Shown piece after piece: positions 44,840 through 55,600 of a DNA stretch of 64,000 nt; position 1 is the first letter of the stretch; each line of letters opens with the position of its first letter. A model generated the notes under the pieces. That model saw only the letters and a list, made by a program, of their open reading frames with translations, ran no database searches and had not been told where the DNA came from. The stretch comes from Paraescarpia echinospica (lineage: Eukaryota; Annelida; Polychaeta; Sabellida; Siboglinidae). The stretch is from NCBI GenBank assembly GCA_020002185.1, contig CM034539.1:31835541-31899540 (forward strand), written 5' to 3'. Made by a program: the position numbers and the translations under genes.

Positions 44840-45016
44840 CACCCGAGATGGTGGTTGCGCTGGTGCCGGGGTTGGTTCCGACGAGACCGTCGTTGGTAGT
44901 GGAGGGAAGGTCTCCCCGTAGGTTATGGGAGTCAATCCTGCAACGGTATGAATGATGGCCTGCGGCCCTCTGATTGCTTCGGAATAGGTAAACCCGACAC
45001 GAGTGAAGTTAGCCAT
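44840..45016 (-). CDS. PolB upstream exon 1 with start codon
   Basis: It reads MANFTRVGFTYSEAIRGPQA and then a Thr/Pro-rich linker to SRV at the donor GTAAGT (44839). It is 177 bases, phase 0. All three upstream exons and the main exon are phase 0, supporting one spliced transcript with two zinc fingers ahead of PolB. Confidence 0.55.
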
Positions 45017-45773
45017 ACTGTCATCGTGATACGAATGACAAGCAGATCGTCTCCACGGCCTTATATAGGCACACGTTGAACATTAAGGTCACGTGGGCGT
45101 GCCGAAACGCTCGCGTTCGCACGAAAACAAACAAGTTCAGACACGTCTCCCCGTACGAGTTTTTTTTATAGTCACGAACGATGGCATTGCGCAATCACAG
45201 TGCGGTTCCCGCGCGCAACAAACAAACAAGTCCAGACACGTCTCCAGTAGCGTCGCTTGATCCACGTCGAACCAAAAAAACAAACGTACCAAAGAAACTT
45301 CCAGAATAAAATTTAGCGGGGAATTTCCCACTCACTATAAAACTAGCCTAGCTATACCTTTGACCTAAGAGCCAACCAGTCTCGTGTTTGACAGGTTCAA
45401 ATGATGTCCGGTATATTTTTCACAAACAAACCTATCTATTAACATGGGGAAAATTCCCTATCTTTTAACATGGGGTAAAATGGCCTTTCCTTTAACCCGG
45501 GAGTGCCCTGGTGCAAATCCTTATTTTTTAACATGGGGTAAAAATGGCCTATCCTTTAACCCGGGAGTGCCCCGATGCAAATCCCTATCTTTTAACATGG
45601 GGTAAAAATGGCCTATCCTTTAACCCTGGAGTGCCCTGGTGCAAATCCCTATCTTTTAACACGGGGTAAAAATGGCCTATCCTTTAACCCGGGAGTGCCC
45701 TGGTGCAAAATCCCTATCTTTTAACATGGGATTTGCACCAGGGCAATCCAGTTGCCTGTGCTAAGAGACCGCA
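45017..45773. repeat. Polinton upstream flank and 64-bp tandem repeat (45440-45745)
   Basis: The unit reads 'atcttttaacatggggtaaa aatggcctatcctttaaccc gggagtgccctggtgcaaat ccct', about 5 copies, the last ending in an inverted fragment (atttgcaccagggca). No long inverted repeat partner was found at the left end of the Polinton. Confidence 0.8.
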
Positions 45774-46525
45774 CTAACTACTAACGCGGAGCCGTTCTAA
45801 ATCATGCTTAGCTCTCAACGAGTACGACGTTTCCCGCCTAACAAATAGACGTCGAATGATTGATGGTAAACAGCAGTAGTAAGCTTTGTACATAAATAAT
45901 AACGTTTTCAGATATATAATGTCTAGACATTTTAAGACACGTAATTGTTTTAAAAAAAGTGCATTCGTGTGATCCAAACGCTTGGCACCATACATAATGC
46001 GGATACCTCTTTTTTGTAGTAACACAATACCATTAATATTTGTCGGGTATGTATTACTCCATATTTCTACACAGTATGTTAAATAAGGCAAAAACAGTGA
46101 ACAATAAAGAATATACATACTATTTCTGTTAAGCAGATGACTACGTCTATACGTTATAGCTGTACTTTTGGAAAGCTTTGATTTTACGTATTTAATGTGA
46201 ACATTCCAATTAAGTAAGTCATCAACGTACACCCCCAAAAAATGTACTACTCGTACTCTTTCCATGTTAACATTCCTTATACTTATAACAATATCCCTAT
46301 TAAGCATACGATTTCCAAATAACATATAATTGGTTTTATAAATGTTTATTGTTAATCTGTTTACTGCAAACTAAGTAGACATTTTATCCCGTACGGTACA
46401 CATTGTATCACTCAGTCTTTTCATATCGCTGTCTGCACAAAAAAATTTTCGTATCACCTGCAAAGAGGATATATTTTATCGGCAAACCACGTGATATAAT
46501 GCGTACAGCAGACTTACATTTATTA
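45774..46525 (-). pseudogene. non-LTR retrotransposon reverse transcriptase C-terminal fragment
   Basis: The frame 45774-46325 reads VHFLGVYVDDLLNWNVHIKY, LFLPYLTYCVEIWSNTYPTN, LLQKRGIRIMYGAKRLDHTN. This is the FLGv..d..L.W..Hi (RT domain 7) and thumb region of Jockey/CR1-like LINEs. Upstream (46330-46500), in other frames, KYILFAGDTKIFL shows the catalytic YxDD box as FAGD, and there is a TAG. It is 5'-truncated and dead. Confidence 0.8.
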
Positions 46526-46734
46526 ACGATGATTCGTACATTGATCTTTATACCAGACACTACCTGCCGTGGCGAGAGAGACTACATTGTAAGTACCTTG
46601 ACATCTTCGTCAGTTTATTAAATAACTTTGTGCGAACGTAATAACTTACTAATTCAGCAGTTGTATTGTGTAAAATGTCGTATGTTTGTCTATTAATAAT
46701 GTTGTTATATAAAAGCGATCTGTCTGTTTAGCCA

Positions 46735-47080
46735 GAATCCTCCTCCTTGTAGAGCGCGGTTGTGCAGTGGCTAGAGCTTCGGACTCTCGACCGAGATAAC
46801 CCGGCTTCGATTCCTGTGCTGCGGTGTCGGACCTTGGGCAAATTCGTTCACTCTACGATACTCCAGTTCACTCAGCTGTATGTATGAGTACCTGCCTGCA
46901 GACAGTGGTGGATAATTTGTTCGAATAGCCTTCGCGCATTAATTGCAGCGTGGCTCGATGCTTCCCATAGAAGTCGAGATGGTGTTCGATTGAACAGTTC
47001 TGCCAGGGAGTAACGTGTAAAGCGCTTTGAGCTGCCTTGAGCTCTGGATACTACGCTATGTTTAAGCACTTACCATTTTC
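46735..47080 (+). mobile_element. tRNA-derived SINE, second copy
   Basis: Same head (B-box-like ggcttcgattcc at about 46805), body and 'gtaaagcgctttgagctgcc' tail as 10640-10975. It sits at the orthologous place in the gene A duplication, so it was inserted before that duplication. Confidence 0.8.
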
Positions 47081-47974
47081 AGATAGAGCTTTAACTATTA
47101 CAAAGAGAAATTCGCTGAATCAGTTCACTCAGCTGTATGAATGAGTACCTGGCTACAGACCGTTGTAGTCTTGATTGTGGGAGCCACGCCGATCTCACCT
47201 TGTTCAAACTCAAATCAATTGCCAATACGGTGTAGGGTTACATTTCGTTTCTGTTCGGGCGAAATTTCAGAATTGGCGTTCAACGCGTTTTCCCATGAAA
47301 CCTTTCAAATGATGCATAGTGTACATGCGTGTGTTCGTGCGTGCGTGCGTGCGTGCGTGAACCATCGTATCGTATTTAATTGTCAAAGTAATTTATTACT
47401 TCCAGTTATCAACGACGCTGTGGTAGAAGTATGAAATCTCGCGACGCTCTGATCGCTGTCGCCATTTTGGTGCTGATAGGAACGGCAGCTTCGGTGGATC
47501 CATGCACGGTGCGTCAGATATTTTAATTAACTAATATTTTGCAACATATTTATTTTGTGATAGCAACACACATATGTTTAATAGAGTGTTGTTATTGCTG
47601 CAATGCATCGTGGTATATGTGTAAAAAAAGAAGTATAATTATTGTTACTTGCTGAGTGACTGTGTTTTGCTTGGGTGGAAATACAGACAATAATCCATTG
47701 TACATAACGACGCGGTTATGCCTACGGATATAATATGAACATAGAAAGCGGTTCTCAGATCTATTTTATGTCAAACAGTTACTGTTGGCACAATTAAGAG
47801 CACTGCCAATTTATCCATCCACCACCTAACCTCCACCACTTTAATCCGGCCCACCCCAGTAATCAAAGAGCATTAACAAAATCTCAACTTTTCCCTGATT
47901 CCTGCGACACCGGCTTAGTTTTACAATAAAACGTCCTTGGCCACGATTAAGCTTGCGACAACACCAAATATGAT

Positions 47975-48115
47975 ATATTTTCACAGGCGGATCCAGTGGG
48001 GCTGGGGAGCACGTGGCCTCTTAGGAATTTGGCGGGCCCGCATACCTTTTATATTGGGCCAACTAGATCTTGCCCCCCCCCCCCCGGAGACCCTTGGAAA
48101 TGTTCCACCGTTCAG
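47975..48115 (+). repeat. dispersed repeat fragment (caggcggatccagtggggct)
   Basis: Related to 6290-6440 and 7345-7460. It includes a C11-12 run. Confidence 0.5.
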
Positions 48116-48438
48116 GTAACAAGAAGCTGATGTTATGCCAACGCGGCGGCGAAAATTGTCAATAGAATCCATTCGTTTATGTTGCGCCTAAATGTACATT
48201 AAACATGGGACCCTGAATTAATTGCACTAGAACAAACAGTTTAAACAATCAATGTGTTCTGAGGAAACAAATTCGAAGTATTTTCCAATTACCTATTACC
48301 TAAAGGTGTCAACTTGTTAATAATGGCCGTCTTCGTCACTGCACAAAAAGAGATGTCCAAGAGGCAAGATATGCATATCCGTTGTATCGCCTTGCAAAAA
48401 TATCTCTTGCGCTCGGGTCGCCAAATGTGTAGCAGCAA

Positions 48439-49387
48439 GTAAGTGGGTGTCTGTCACGGAGTAGCGAGGTCTCAGTACACTAGATGGCTCAGGTCTAGTA
48501 GAGTTCTTAAATGATAAGGTCAACGCACATGGAACGGAGCGTGTGCAAGCAACAAAGAACGAGGAAAATTTAATAAACTTTACGAATCCCTGAACCTATC
48601 TAACTAAGAAAGAAAAGTCAATGCATCTCTCAGTTATCCCATTTTCATTCCTTCCTAAAGTGGATTATTCCACTACACGACCAAACACTAGGCGCCAAGT
48701 GGTATCTAAGAAGAAACCACATTAGATATCTACATGCAACTTAACTATATATATGTTTCATGGGTAACAGTACCCAGCTCCAAGACTTTGAATCTTTGAA
48801 TAACTAAAAACGAATACCATTCATAAAACAGCAAACAATATTAACGTTCAATGAGAACATAGACATTTACGCCAGGCTAGTCCCACGCGAACCTATGCGA
48901 ATGTTCGTTGAAGTCCTCACGCCGAGCGCCGTGAACAAACAGAACAGTGCTTCTCGGCCGCACGAATGATGACGCCGGAGAGTAAACGTTTGCCGCCGGC
49001 CGCTGCGAATTCTCGAGTAGCGTCCGTGCTACGTTAAAGTTGTCTCGCTCGGTCGCAAACGATTGAGATATCGGTCGAATGCGTTCGCCCGAATGATGAC
49101 GCCGGGCAGTAGACGCTTGCCGCCGGCCGCAGCGAATTCATGAGTCGCTTGCGGTCACGCCGTCGGACGAGGCCAGCGCTGTTTGTGGTTGGTGGACACT
49201 CCCCTTATCACACTCGAGCTGGGGTGAGCGCGTCGCTACTATAGAGGGTGTCTAATGACGTCAGCACTATGCGTGCACACAGCCCCCAGCGGCCATATTG
49301 AAGTACAAGTGACCCGTTCGCAACCGCCCGCATTGTGTGTGTTCACTGAGCCGCTAAATTGTTTTCTTTGTCGTTGCACCGCGCAGT
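48439..49387. other. 5' flank of the THAP/YqaJ-type transposon
   Basis: No gene. Two direct repeats of about 58 bp at 48963 and 49091 share 'cgaatgatgacgccgg' and 'ttgccgccggccgc.gcgaat'. Sequence near 49255 (tgacgtca) has a CRE-like palindrome in the presumed promoter. I could not define a terminal inverted repeat. Confidence 0.5.
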
Positions 49388-51293
49388 ATGGCTTCAAAGA
49401 CAGTTAAAGTTCCGTATGTTGACACATTATAAGTGTTGACAAAGCAGAGGTATTTAGATAAGTTACGAATCTTTGATAGCGTTCATCCGTATTCTTTGCC
49501 GAATTCGGCATGGTCTAAGAAGGAAGCATGCTTCCCAGCTGTATCATACCCGGACATAGTGAACTACTTGATTTTTAACAAATCTTTCTACACCATGGAA
49601 GACATGAAGGCGTGGAAGAGCCTAGAGGCTTACAACCAGCTGAAGTCAGGATGGATAAGCGATGTGGCGGTTTTTGTATTTAAAAAAATGGCTACCACAT
49701 TGTACGAGCGAAAGTAAGCTTTGATTTCAGTAAATTTAGACATTTAGTTTTGATAAGTAGGTAGTCCCCCTATTAATAATATTACAATAGCCAATAGGCT
49801 TAGCTTAATGAGAATGACTGTAAAATTAATTGCAATAAAATATGTGCATGCAATTATACCTATGCCCTGTCTGTACCGCCCATTGTGACTGCATGGCTGG
49901 GTTGGGTGAGGCCTGCACTCACATCGCCACACTTCTCTTTGCGGTGGATACTACCGTGAAGATCCGTGACAGCAAGACCGTGACGCAAGAGCCAGCTTAT
50001 TGGCTGCTGCCAGCAACTCACCGAGAGGTTCGTTACAGAGAGGTTGGAGAAATCGATTTCACGTCAGCCTTGAAAAAAAAAAAGCAACTGGACGAAGCCA
50101 TTGCCAGTGGGTCGCCGGTCTCATCTCGGGTTCGTCAACCAAAGAACATTGCCGCACCAAGTCATGCTGAGCTTGACAGCTTTTTCCATGGGCTTAGCCT
50201 GGGTGACACAAAGCCTGTTGTGTTGTCCCTTCTGCCCCCGTACAGTGATGGGTTTGTTCCCAAACAGGCCCAGGTAAATTTTCCAGCAGTGCTTTCGGAC
50301 ATGTTCCAGGATGAGCTGTACAAACAGCCGTTCCATGTCGTCCTGGAGAATTGTTCGTCTGTCACGTTGGCTGTCACACTTCAACAGGCGGAGGCAGTGG
50401 AGTTGGCGACAAGGGCTCAGGCCAACTCACGACTGTGGCCAAAGTTCAGGGCTGGCAGGGTGACTGCTTCGACGTTTCACAAAGTGTGCCACACCGACCC
50501 CTCTCAATCATCACCAAATACGATCAAGGACATCTGCTACCCGGATCGACACCTGACCACACCAGCCATACGATGGGGCGCCAAGCATGAGAACGTTGCG
50601 AAGGCTGCTTATCGCAAGACGATGACCGGGCATGCTAACTTCTCCATGCGGGACTCTGGATTAGTCATCCACAACCGATATCCAGAGATTGGGGCTTCTC
50701 CCGATGGAATCGTCCGATGTGACTGCTGTGGGGAAGGCAGTCTCGGAGTGAAGTGCCCCTACCTCGTGCGTGACGAGGTCCTGAGTGAGGTAAAGGAAGG
50801 CGCCACATGTTTGGAAAAGAATGCAGATGGCACCCTACACTTGCAAAAAGGACATGCCTACTACTACCAGGTACAGTGTCAGCTGTTTGTGTGTGGGCAC
50901 AGCTATGGAGACTTTGTTGTGTGGACACAGAAGTCCTATTACTGCGAGCGCATCTACAAGGATGACATTCTCTGGGAAGAGATGGTACCAAAAGCCCGAC
51001 ACTTCTTTCGAGTAGGTGTGCTACCCGAACTGCTGGGAAAATGCCACACACGTCCACCCCTGGTTGGTTGTGCTGTGAACTCGGACACTGTGAACACTGG
51101 TGAGGCTGCACAAGCAGTGTGGTGTTACTGCCGAAAGGTGGACTGTGGCGAGATGGTGGCCTGTGACAGTGACAGCTGTCAGTATGAATGGTTTCACTAC
51201 ATGTGTGTGGGTGTGCTGTCGGAACCAAAGGGAAAGTGGTTTTGCCCTGAATGCAGAAAGAACAAACGCAAACAGAGAATGGAGAAACGCTGA
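49388..51293 (+). pseudogene. transposon-encoded SWIM / YqaJ-nuclease / PHD protein, near-intact
   Basis: The start ATG at 49388 is followed after 14 codons by an in-frame TAA, then open sequence to 49717 (donor GTAAGC at about 49711). The large exon (49842-51293, 483 codons) has a SWIM finger (CTAHCDCMAGLGEACTHIAT), a YqaJ/lambda-exonuclease-like domain at residues 195-350 (FRAGRVTASTFHKV; IRWGAKHENVAKAAY; GASPDGI; VKCPY; YYQVQCQLFV) and a complete C4HC3 PHD finger at 428-472 (WCYCRKVDCGEMVACDSDSC to WFCPEC). The usual E-x-K is G302-V-K, so a catalytic Glu is lost. With the nonsense codon this copy is probably inactive. No clear acceptor is visible just before 49842. Confidence 0.8.
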
Positions 51294-51344
51294 ATCATGT
51301 ATGCCCAAGAAGAAAGGAAAAAACACAAAAAAATAGCATGTCTG

Positions 51345-51416
51345 ACATGTCTGCAGTTTTTCATTTCACATAAAAATCCTAGCTGCACTGATGAGTCCTG
51401 GAGGGACGAAACATGT
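51345..51416 (+). ncRNA. hammerhead ribozyme, type III topology, plus strand
   Basis: Stem III is ACATGT (51345-51350) with CATGT plus A15.1 (51411-51416). Cleavage nucleotide C17 is 51351 (T-C, site between 51351 and 51352). Stem I is TGCAG/CTGCA (51352-51356 with 51383-51387), extended by TTTTT/AAAAA. Core CTGATGA is 51388-51394. Stem II is GTCC/GGAC with loop TGGAG. Core GAAA is 51408-51411. All invariant core nucleotides are present. It starts 52 bases after the stop of the YqaJ gene, in sense with it. Confidence 0.85.
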
Positions 51417-51759
51417 TACTAACAGACAGGTGCAATTACAATATATATATTCATATCAATCACAGTGACACCAATTACAGCATACCACTTTCATCGCAAA
51501 AATAATTATTCCTTTTGGTGTCTATATTGATATAATCAGGTTCAACCTAAAATCCAGATATATAAAATATCAACCAAAAATAATGTAAGTGTATTTATTT
51601 TTAGAGCATGTTTATTTACACATGTAATTTCAAACATTTATTGTTTTCCATTCAAAAGTTAATTATAATAAAATTTGTAAATGTTATTCTTACCAGAAGC
51701 TTTAGTCTTTACACAAAATTATAGCTACCTGGTGCTACACAGCAACTAATATTACACAT

Positions 51760-51831
51760 ACATGTTTCGTCCCCCCAGGACTCATCAGTGCAGCTAGGGT
51801 TTTCACGTGAAATGAAAAACCGCAGACATGT
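51760..51831 (-). ncRNA. hammerhead ribozyme, type III topology, minus strand
   Basis: Same fold as the plus-strand copy. Stem III is ACATGT/ACATGT, C17 is at 51825, stem I is TGCGG/CTGCA (one G-U pair) extended by GGTTTT/AAAACC, the core is CTGATGA (51788-51782), stem II is GTCC/GGAC with loop TGGGG, and GAAA is 51768-51765. Differences from the other copy keep base pairing or fall in loops. It starts 79 bases after the transposase stop codon, in sense with that gene. Confidence 0.85.
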
Positions 51832-51909
51832 CAGACATGCTATTTTTTTTTCTTAGATATCATTCCACACATACTACTGCGTGCCATCTCCTACCATTGT
51901 GTAATCTCA

Positions 51910-53815
51910 CTAGTCAAATGGAACGATGGGCCCATTCAAGTTTGTAAGTGCACAGCAGACTGTGGCTATTTTGTCAATCGTGGTGATTCCTTTTCAATCA
52001 TTGACGAAGAGAAAGTCAATTGGCACTGTTTCTCCCAGAAAGGTGTACTTCTGACGAAGCAGGCCAATAACACGCTCAACATGGATTCGCAGATGAGCGA
52101 GTTTTCGTGATCGTTCAAGCTCGACTGCTGGCATCTGGCTCTTCCCCTTTGTAAAGGCAGGCATTTTGATGGTTGCCATCATCAGTCCCACACTGTCATT
52201 CACATCAAACCCTCTGTCGGCCATCACAACGTCACCTTGGAGGAGGTGGTCGAGGAAACCACAGTGTTCGGTGAGGTACTTGTCACTGACTTGGCCAGCC
52301 CAAGCTCTCGACAAGAAGGAAATGGTCCCTTGTGGCGTAATTCCTATGAGGAACTTCACCGTATTGTGATGCTTGTAGGAAGACCAAGTCAGTGACCTTG
52401 CTTCCAGGTTTGATGGTGTTTCGATATACACCTCGAAACAGTCAATGATTACCACAACTTTTGACTCGAGATAACGCCAGAACTCCATCGGCATTGTCTT
52501 TCTCAACTCATCTCGTCCTGGCCATATAATTAGTGGCTGCATCATGACTTACAGAACATCGAGTGTCGACTGTCTGACGTTGAACAGAAAACCCAACAGT
52601 TCATTCGACACACTCAGGCGGAGCTTCATCAATGTCATCAATAACTGCTGAAACTTGGTCAGGGATGATCTGTGTGTTTCGTGTAGACGCGGTGACACAA
52701 GTTGTACAGCTGCATGAGGATGTAGTGAGTTGGAAGGCCGGAAAGAAAATTCACTTTGTTGTCATTGCCGGCTAAGCTGCACTCAGTCAACTTTGTAGAT
52801 GCCAACTCCAGCTTTAAGCTGCTGTTCTCTAGCGTCAGCCTCCTCATCTCTTCCTCTATTCCACGCACCACATCCCCACTCATATCAGTCTGACACTCTT
52901 GTGTCATCGTCTGCTGCTGGTGGTACTACATCATGTGCCCGGTCTTCCACTAAGGAGGTCTGCACGGACAGTAGTGTGTTGTCCATGTCTAGGCGAGCTC
53001 TGTTAGCAGCATGATCAACTTTGCGCTCGTATCGTGACAAACTGGTTGCTCCATGTGACGGCTTGAGCATGTCGTGGCCAAGGTTTATGGTGGGTGCCCA
53101 GTCACAGTTTGTTTTGTCATACAAACTGGCAGGCTTGCCTACAAAACAATATATAAAAAACATTAAAACATGCACTGAGAATATTTAATAAATATGTAAT
53201 GTGATTTGAAATTGTTTTACTGTCTTATGGCTTAAAACCCACTGTAGCATTGATACACAATAACAATTGTAACTAATACATCCATAATACTGTCAGCAGG
53301 TATTTTACTGTATAAAATGTTAGTGTTACTCAGTCAATGTTATATTTTTTATTATATTGTATTAATAAAGAAGTGTATAATTCTATGTTTATAAATTTGC
53401 TAGTCAATCAATTACATAGGCTATGGTTGCTATGGAATTTATGGCACAACACAGCCATACACAGCATAGCCATAGGTGATAGGCAAAGCCATGGGATCAG
53501 ACACAGTCACAGGCTGTTAGTTACGTAAACCTGACTTAATTTTATGTATGTAACATTTAATAATTTATACGGCCTTAACATTAATCTTACTTACCAGTCA
53601 CAAAGTGCAACGAGCATACACGAGTGTATGGGTAGTTGGACGGCTTAATGTCTGACCGGCCTATGCTGGAATGCCAGACACGCTGTCGTTCCTTCGAAAG
53701 TTGTCGAGTTTGTTCCCCCCTGCGTATGGCGAATTGTGGACAGTCTGAAGTACGACAAATGACTGTCTCTGTCAGCTCGTTTGCCGCAAGCAAATACTCC
53801 ACAAAAGTTTACCAT
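51910..53815 (-). pseudogene. THAP-DDE transposase, long copy, broken
   Basis: THAP exon about 53595-53815: MVNFCGVFACGKRADRDSHL, later YTRVCSLHFVTG (C2CH zinc pattern), with a frameshift between, donor GTAAGT. Second exon from about 53139 (acceptor ttttgtag): linker, coiled coil (RGIEEEMRRLTLENSSLKLE), then a DDE_Tnp_4-like catalytic domain 52545-51910. D1 is in [16 protein letters not shown]2 in [12 protein letters not shown], and E in [15 protein letters not shown]. The C-terminus IDKIATVCCALTNLN follows a single in-frame TGA at 51994. Other breaks lie at about 52560-52660 and 52885. The full triad is visible. Confidence 0.8.
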
Positions 53816-54528
53816 CCTTCGCGAATAACGGTGTAACGATGAAAAGAAAAGATTTACTGCATCAGTGAACATTCGCAATGTGGGTGCGCGCGGGGCGGTC
53901 TGTACTCCAGCGCTTGTACTCCAAGATGGCAGACCGCAAAAATGGTGACGTCACACGCACAGCCTCTATCGCTCATGCATGCAAATATTCGCCGTGGCAG
54001 TCGTTCTAGGACATCGGGGCCGACCGGAAAGTTTTCTTTATTATGCCGCTGTCGTGGCGGCATGGTTTCTTCGAAGCACGAACAGTCTCTCTAGACGCTG
54101 ATTATCGTACACACACATTTTGGGGAACGTAACCCACGTTAACAATTCCCACCACGCTTCGCAACTTAATTTGCCATTTCCTTGGCAGTAGGGTAACCTG
54201 TGTCGTTCAACCCTGGATCTGTCCCAGTCCTTCGCCAGCGACCAGATGGCGAAATGCTTATGACAGACGTTTATATATGTGGACCTATTTACACATCATA
54301 TGATCGGTTTCCATCATTTCTATTAGCTACTAGGGTAAATGTGCCTAATGTCAGACACTACCATCTATCGGACACTTTATCTTAAAATGTTTGGAATTCT
54401 CGACTTGCCATTCTCCCAGTGTGCAATGTGCGCGCATGCGCAAGCACCGTAGCAACAAGAGCTCGGTGAATGCTAGGTGAATGAGTCCATTGACAGTATA
54501 CACGGAGTAGAGATCGGAGCATACTGTC
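53816..54528. other. spacer between the long and the deleted transposon copies
   Basis: No gene. It should hold the right end of the long transposon and the 5' end of the deleted one. 'gtcagacactaccatctatc' and 'ggacacttt' near 54350 are candidate terminal motifs, but I find no clear inverted partner. Confidence 0.4.
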
Positions 54529-54721
54529 ATGCTTAAACATTGCGTTGCTTTCGGTTGCACTAACCACAATTTGAAGCAAGGAAAGAAAATATCACACCAC
54601 GTATTTCCAAGAGATGTGGAGCGCAGGAAACGGTCGTTACAGGCCGTGAAACGGGAACATATTGATGGCAGCAAGTCACCTTCGAAACATGCCGTGTTGT
54701 GCGGGGAGCATTTCATTACTG
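54529..54721 (+). pseudogene. THAP exon of the deleted transposon (right copy)
   Basis: It reads MLKHCVAFGCTNHNLKQGKK, then HHVFPRDVERRKRSLQAVKR and AVLCGEHFITG, ending in phase 1 at a GTTAGT donor. The C2CH residues (C5, C10, C-x2-H) are all present and the exon is open. Its left-arm counterpart falls in the first assembly gap. Confidence 0.75.
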
Positions 54722-55061
54722 GTTAGTATCATTTTGTATAATTACGTATGTATTGGGAAACTTGTCATATAAATATGATTAAGTGTATTTGTATACGACT
54801 GATCTTCAAAATGTTGAGGTTGGTTGACTAGAAGAAGTGTAACGAGAATTATACCAGGGGAAGTAAAATATCACTGGCCTGTCTATCTATAATTACTAAC
54901 ATGTGTCCCCCCTCTGTGTTGTTCACCTAATCACTCTCCTACATCCATTATATATGCATATTTAACCAAATGACCAGGCTTATCTACCCGACACATTGAT
55001 ACAGAGATAATTGAAGGAATCTTGTTGATTTGAGGCCTGGTGGCTAGCATGTTATATCACC

Positions 55062-55527
55062 TAAACCATCAGTGTCACCCACCCCTCTACTCTAGCCCCT
55101 GCTAAACCACCAGTGTCACCCACCCCTCTACTCTAGCCCCTGCTAAACCATCAGTGTCACCCACCCCTCTACTCTAGCCCCTGCTAAACCATCAGTGTCA
55201 CCCACCCCTCTACTCTAGCCCCTGCTAAACCATCAGTATCACCCTCCCCTCTACTCTAGCCCCTGCTAAAAATTACTATGGTTTATTAGAGTAAATTTAC
55301 TATAGTTTACTATAGTAAATACTATCAACTACAGTGTTTTGTGGAATGTTTTACAATGTTTTACTACAGTATATACTAAGGTTTACTATAGTGAATACTT
55401 TATTTTACTATGGTGAATATCCTATTTTACCATGGCTTACTACATTGAATAACATATTTACTGTGATTTACTATGGATGTATCATGGTTTACCATAATAA
55501 ACTGTAGTACATTTTAGCAGGGGCATC
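55062..55527. repeat. 41-bp minisatellite (about 5 units) and MITE, inverted copies
   Basis: 55062-55270 is the reverse complement of the array at 23804-24180. 55262-55527 is the reverse complement of the MITE at 23547-23813. Both lie in the intron after the THAP exon. Confidence 0.9.
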
Positions 55528-55600
55528 TACCATGTACACCTGTAATGTGAAGTACTAAGACTGGAGGACAACTGGTTAAGCAATTGACAATTGTTTTAGG

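Larger units (their letters stand above)
35300..45060 (-). mobile_element. Polinton/Maverick, decayed and incomplete
   Basis: Minus-strand order is zinc-finger/PolB, pX-like, conserved hypothetical, integrase, membrane protein, penton. These are hallmark Polinton genes. I find no major capsid protein, A32-type ATPase or adenovirus-like protease, and no long terminal inverted repeats, so a large part is missing at the left. Nearly every gene has frameshifts or stops. Confidence 0.88.
46527..48438 (+). pseudogene. gene B: 5' relic of gene A (SINE, exon 1, exon 2)
   Basis: The sequence parallels 10420-13134 but is diverged (roughly one base in ten), without the intron-1 tandem duplication. Exon 1 (47431-47508) is intact: same signal peptide, donor ACG|GTGCGT. 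The exon 2 equivalent (48345-48438, 94 bases, donor GTAAGT) is still open, but its acceptor is changed from gcag to gcac, so it cannot be spliced in the same way. Homology to gene A stops within a few bases of the exon 2 donor, where unrelated transposon sequence begins. Confidence 0.8.
51332..51843. repeat. inverted repeat (84 bp arms) carrying the two hammerheads
   Basis: Arms 51332-51416 and 51760-51843 are inverted copies with a few differences. They enclose 343 bp of AT-rich sequence without a gene. The arms include an extra 'tagcatgtctg' outside each ribozyme. Confidence 0.9.
48445..54200. mobile_element. THAP-DDE / YqaJ DNA transposon (ISL2EU-like architecture), long copy
   Basis: It has two convergent genes: SWIM-YqaJ nuclease-PHD (+) and THAP-coiled-coil-DDE transposase (-). 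A DDE transposase paired with a YqaJ-type exonuclease is what I remember of the ISL2EU superfamily. The boundaries are estimates: the left comes from loss of gene-B homology and the right from just beyond the THAP exon. A hammerhead pair sits between the genes. Confidence 0.65.
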
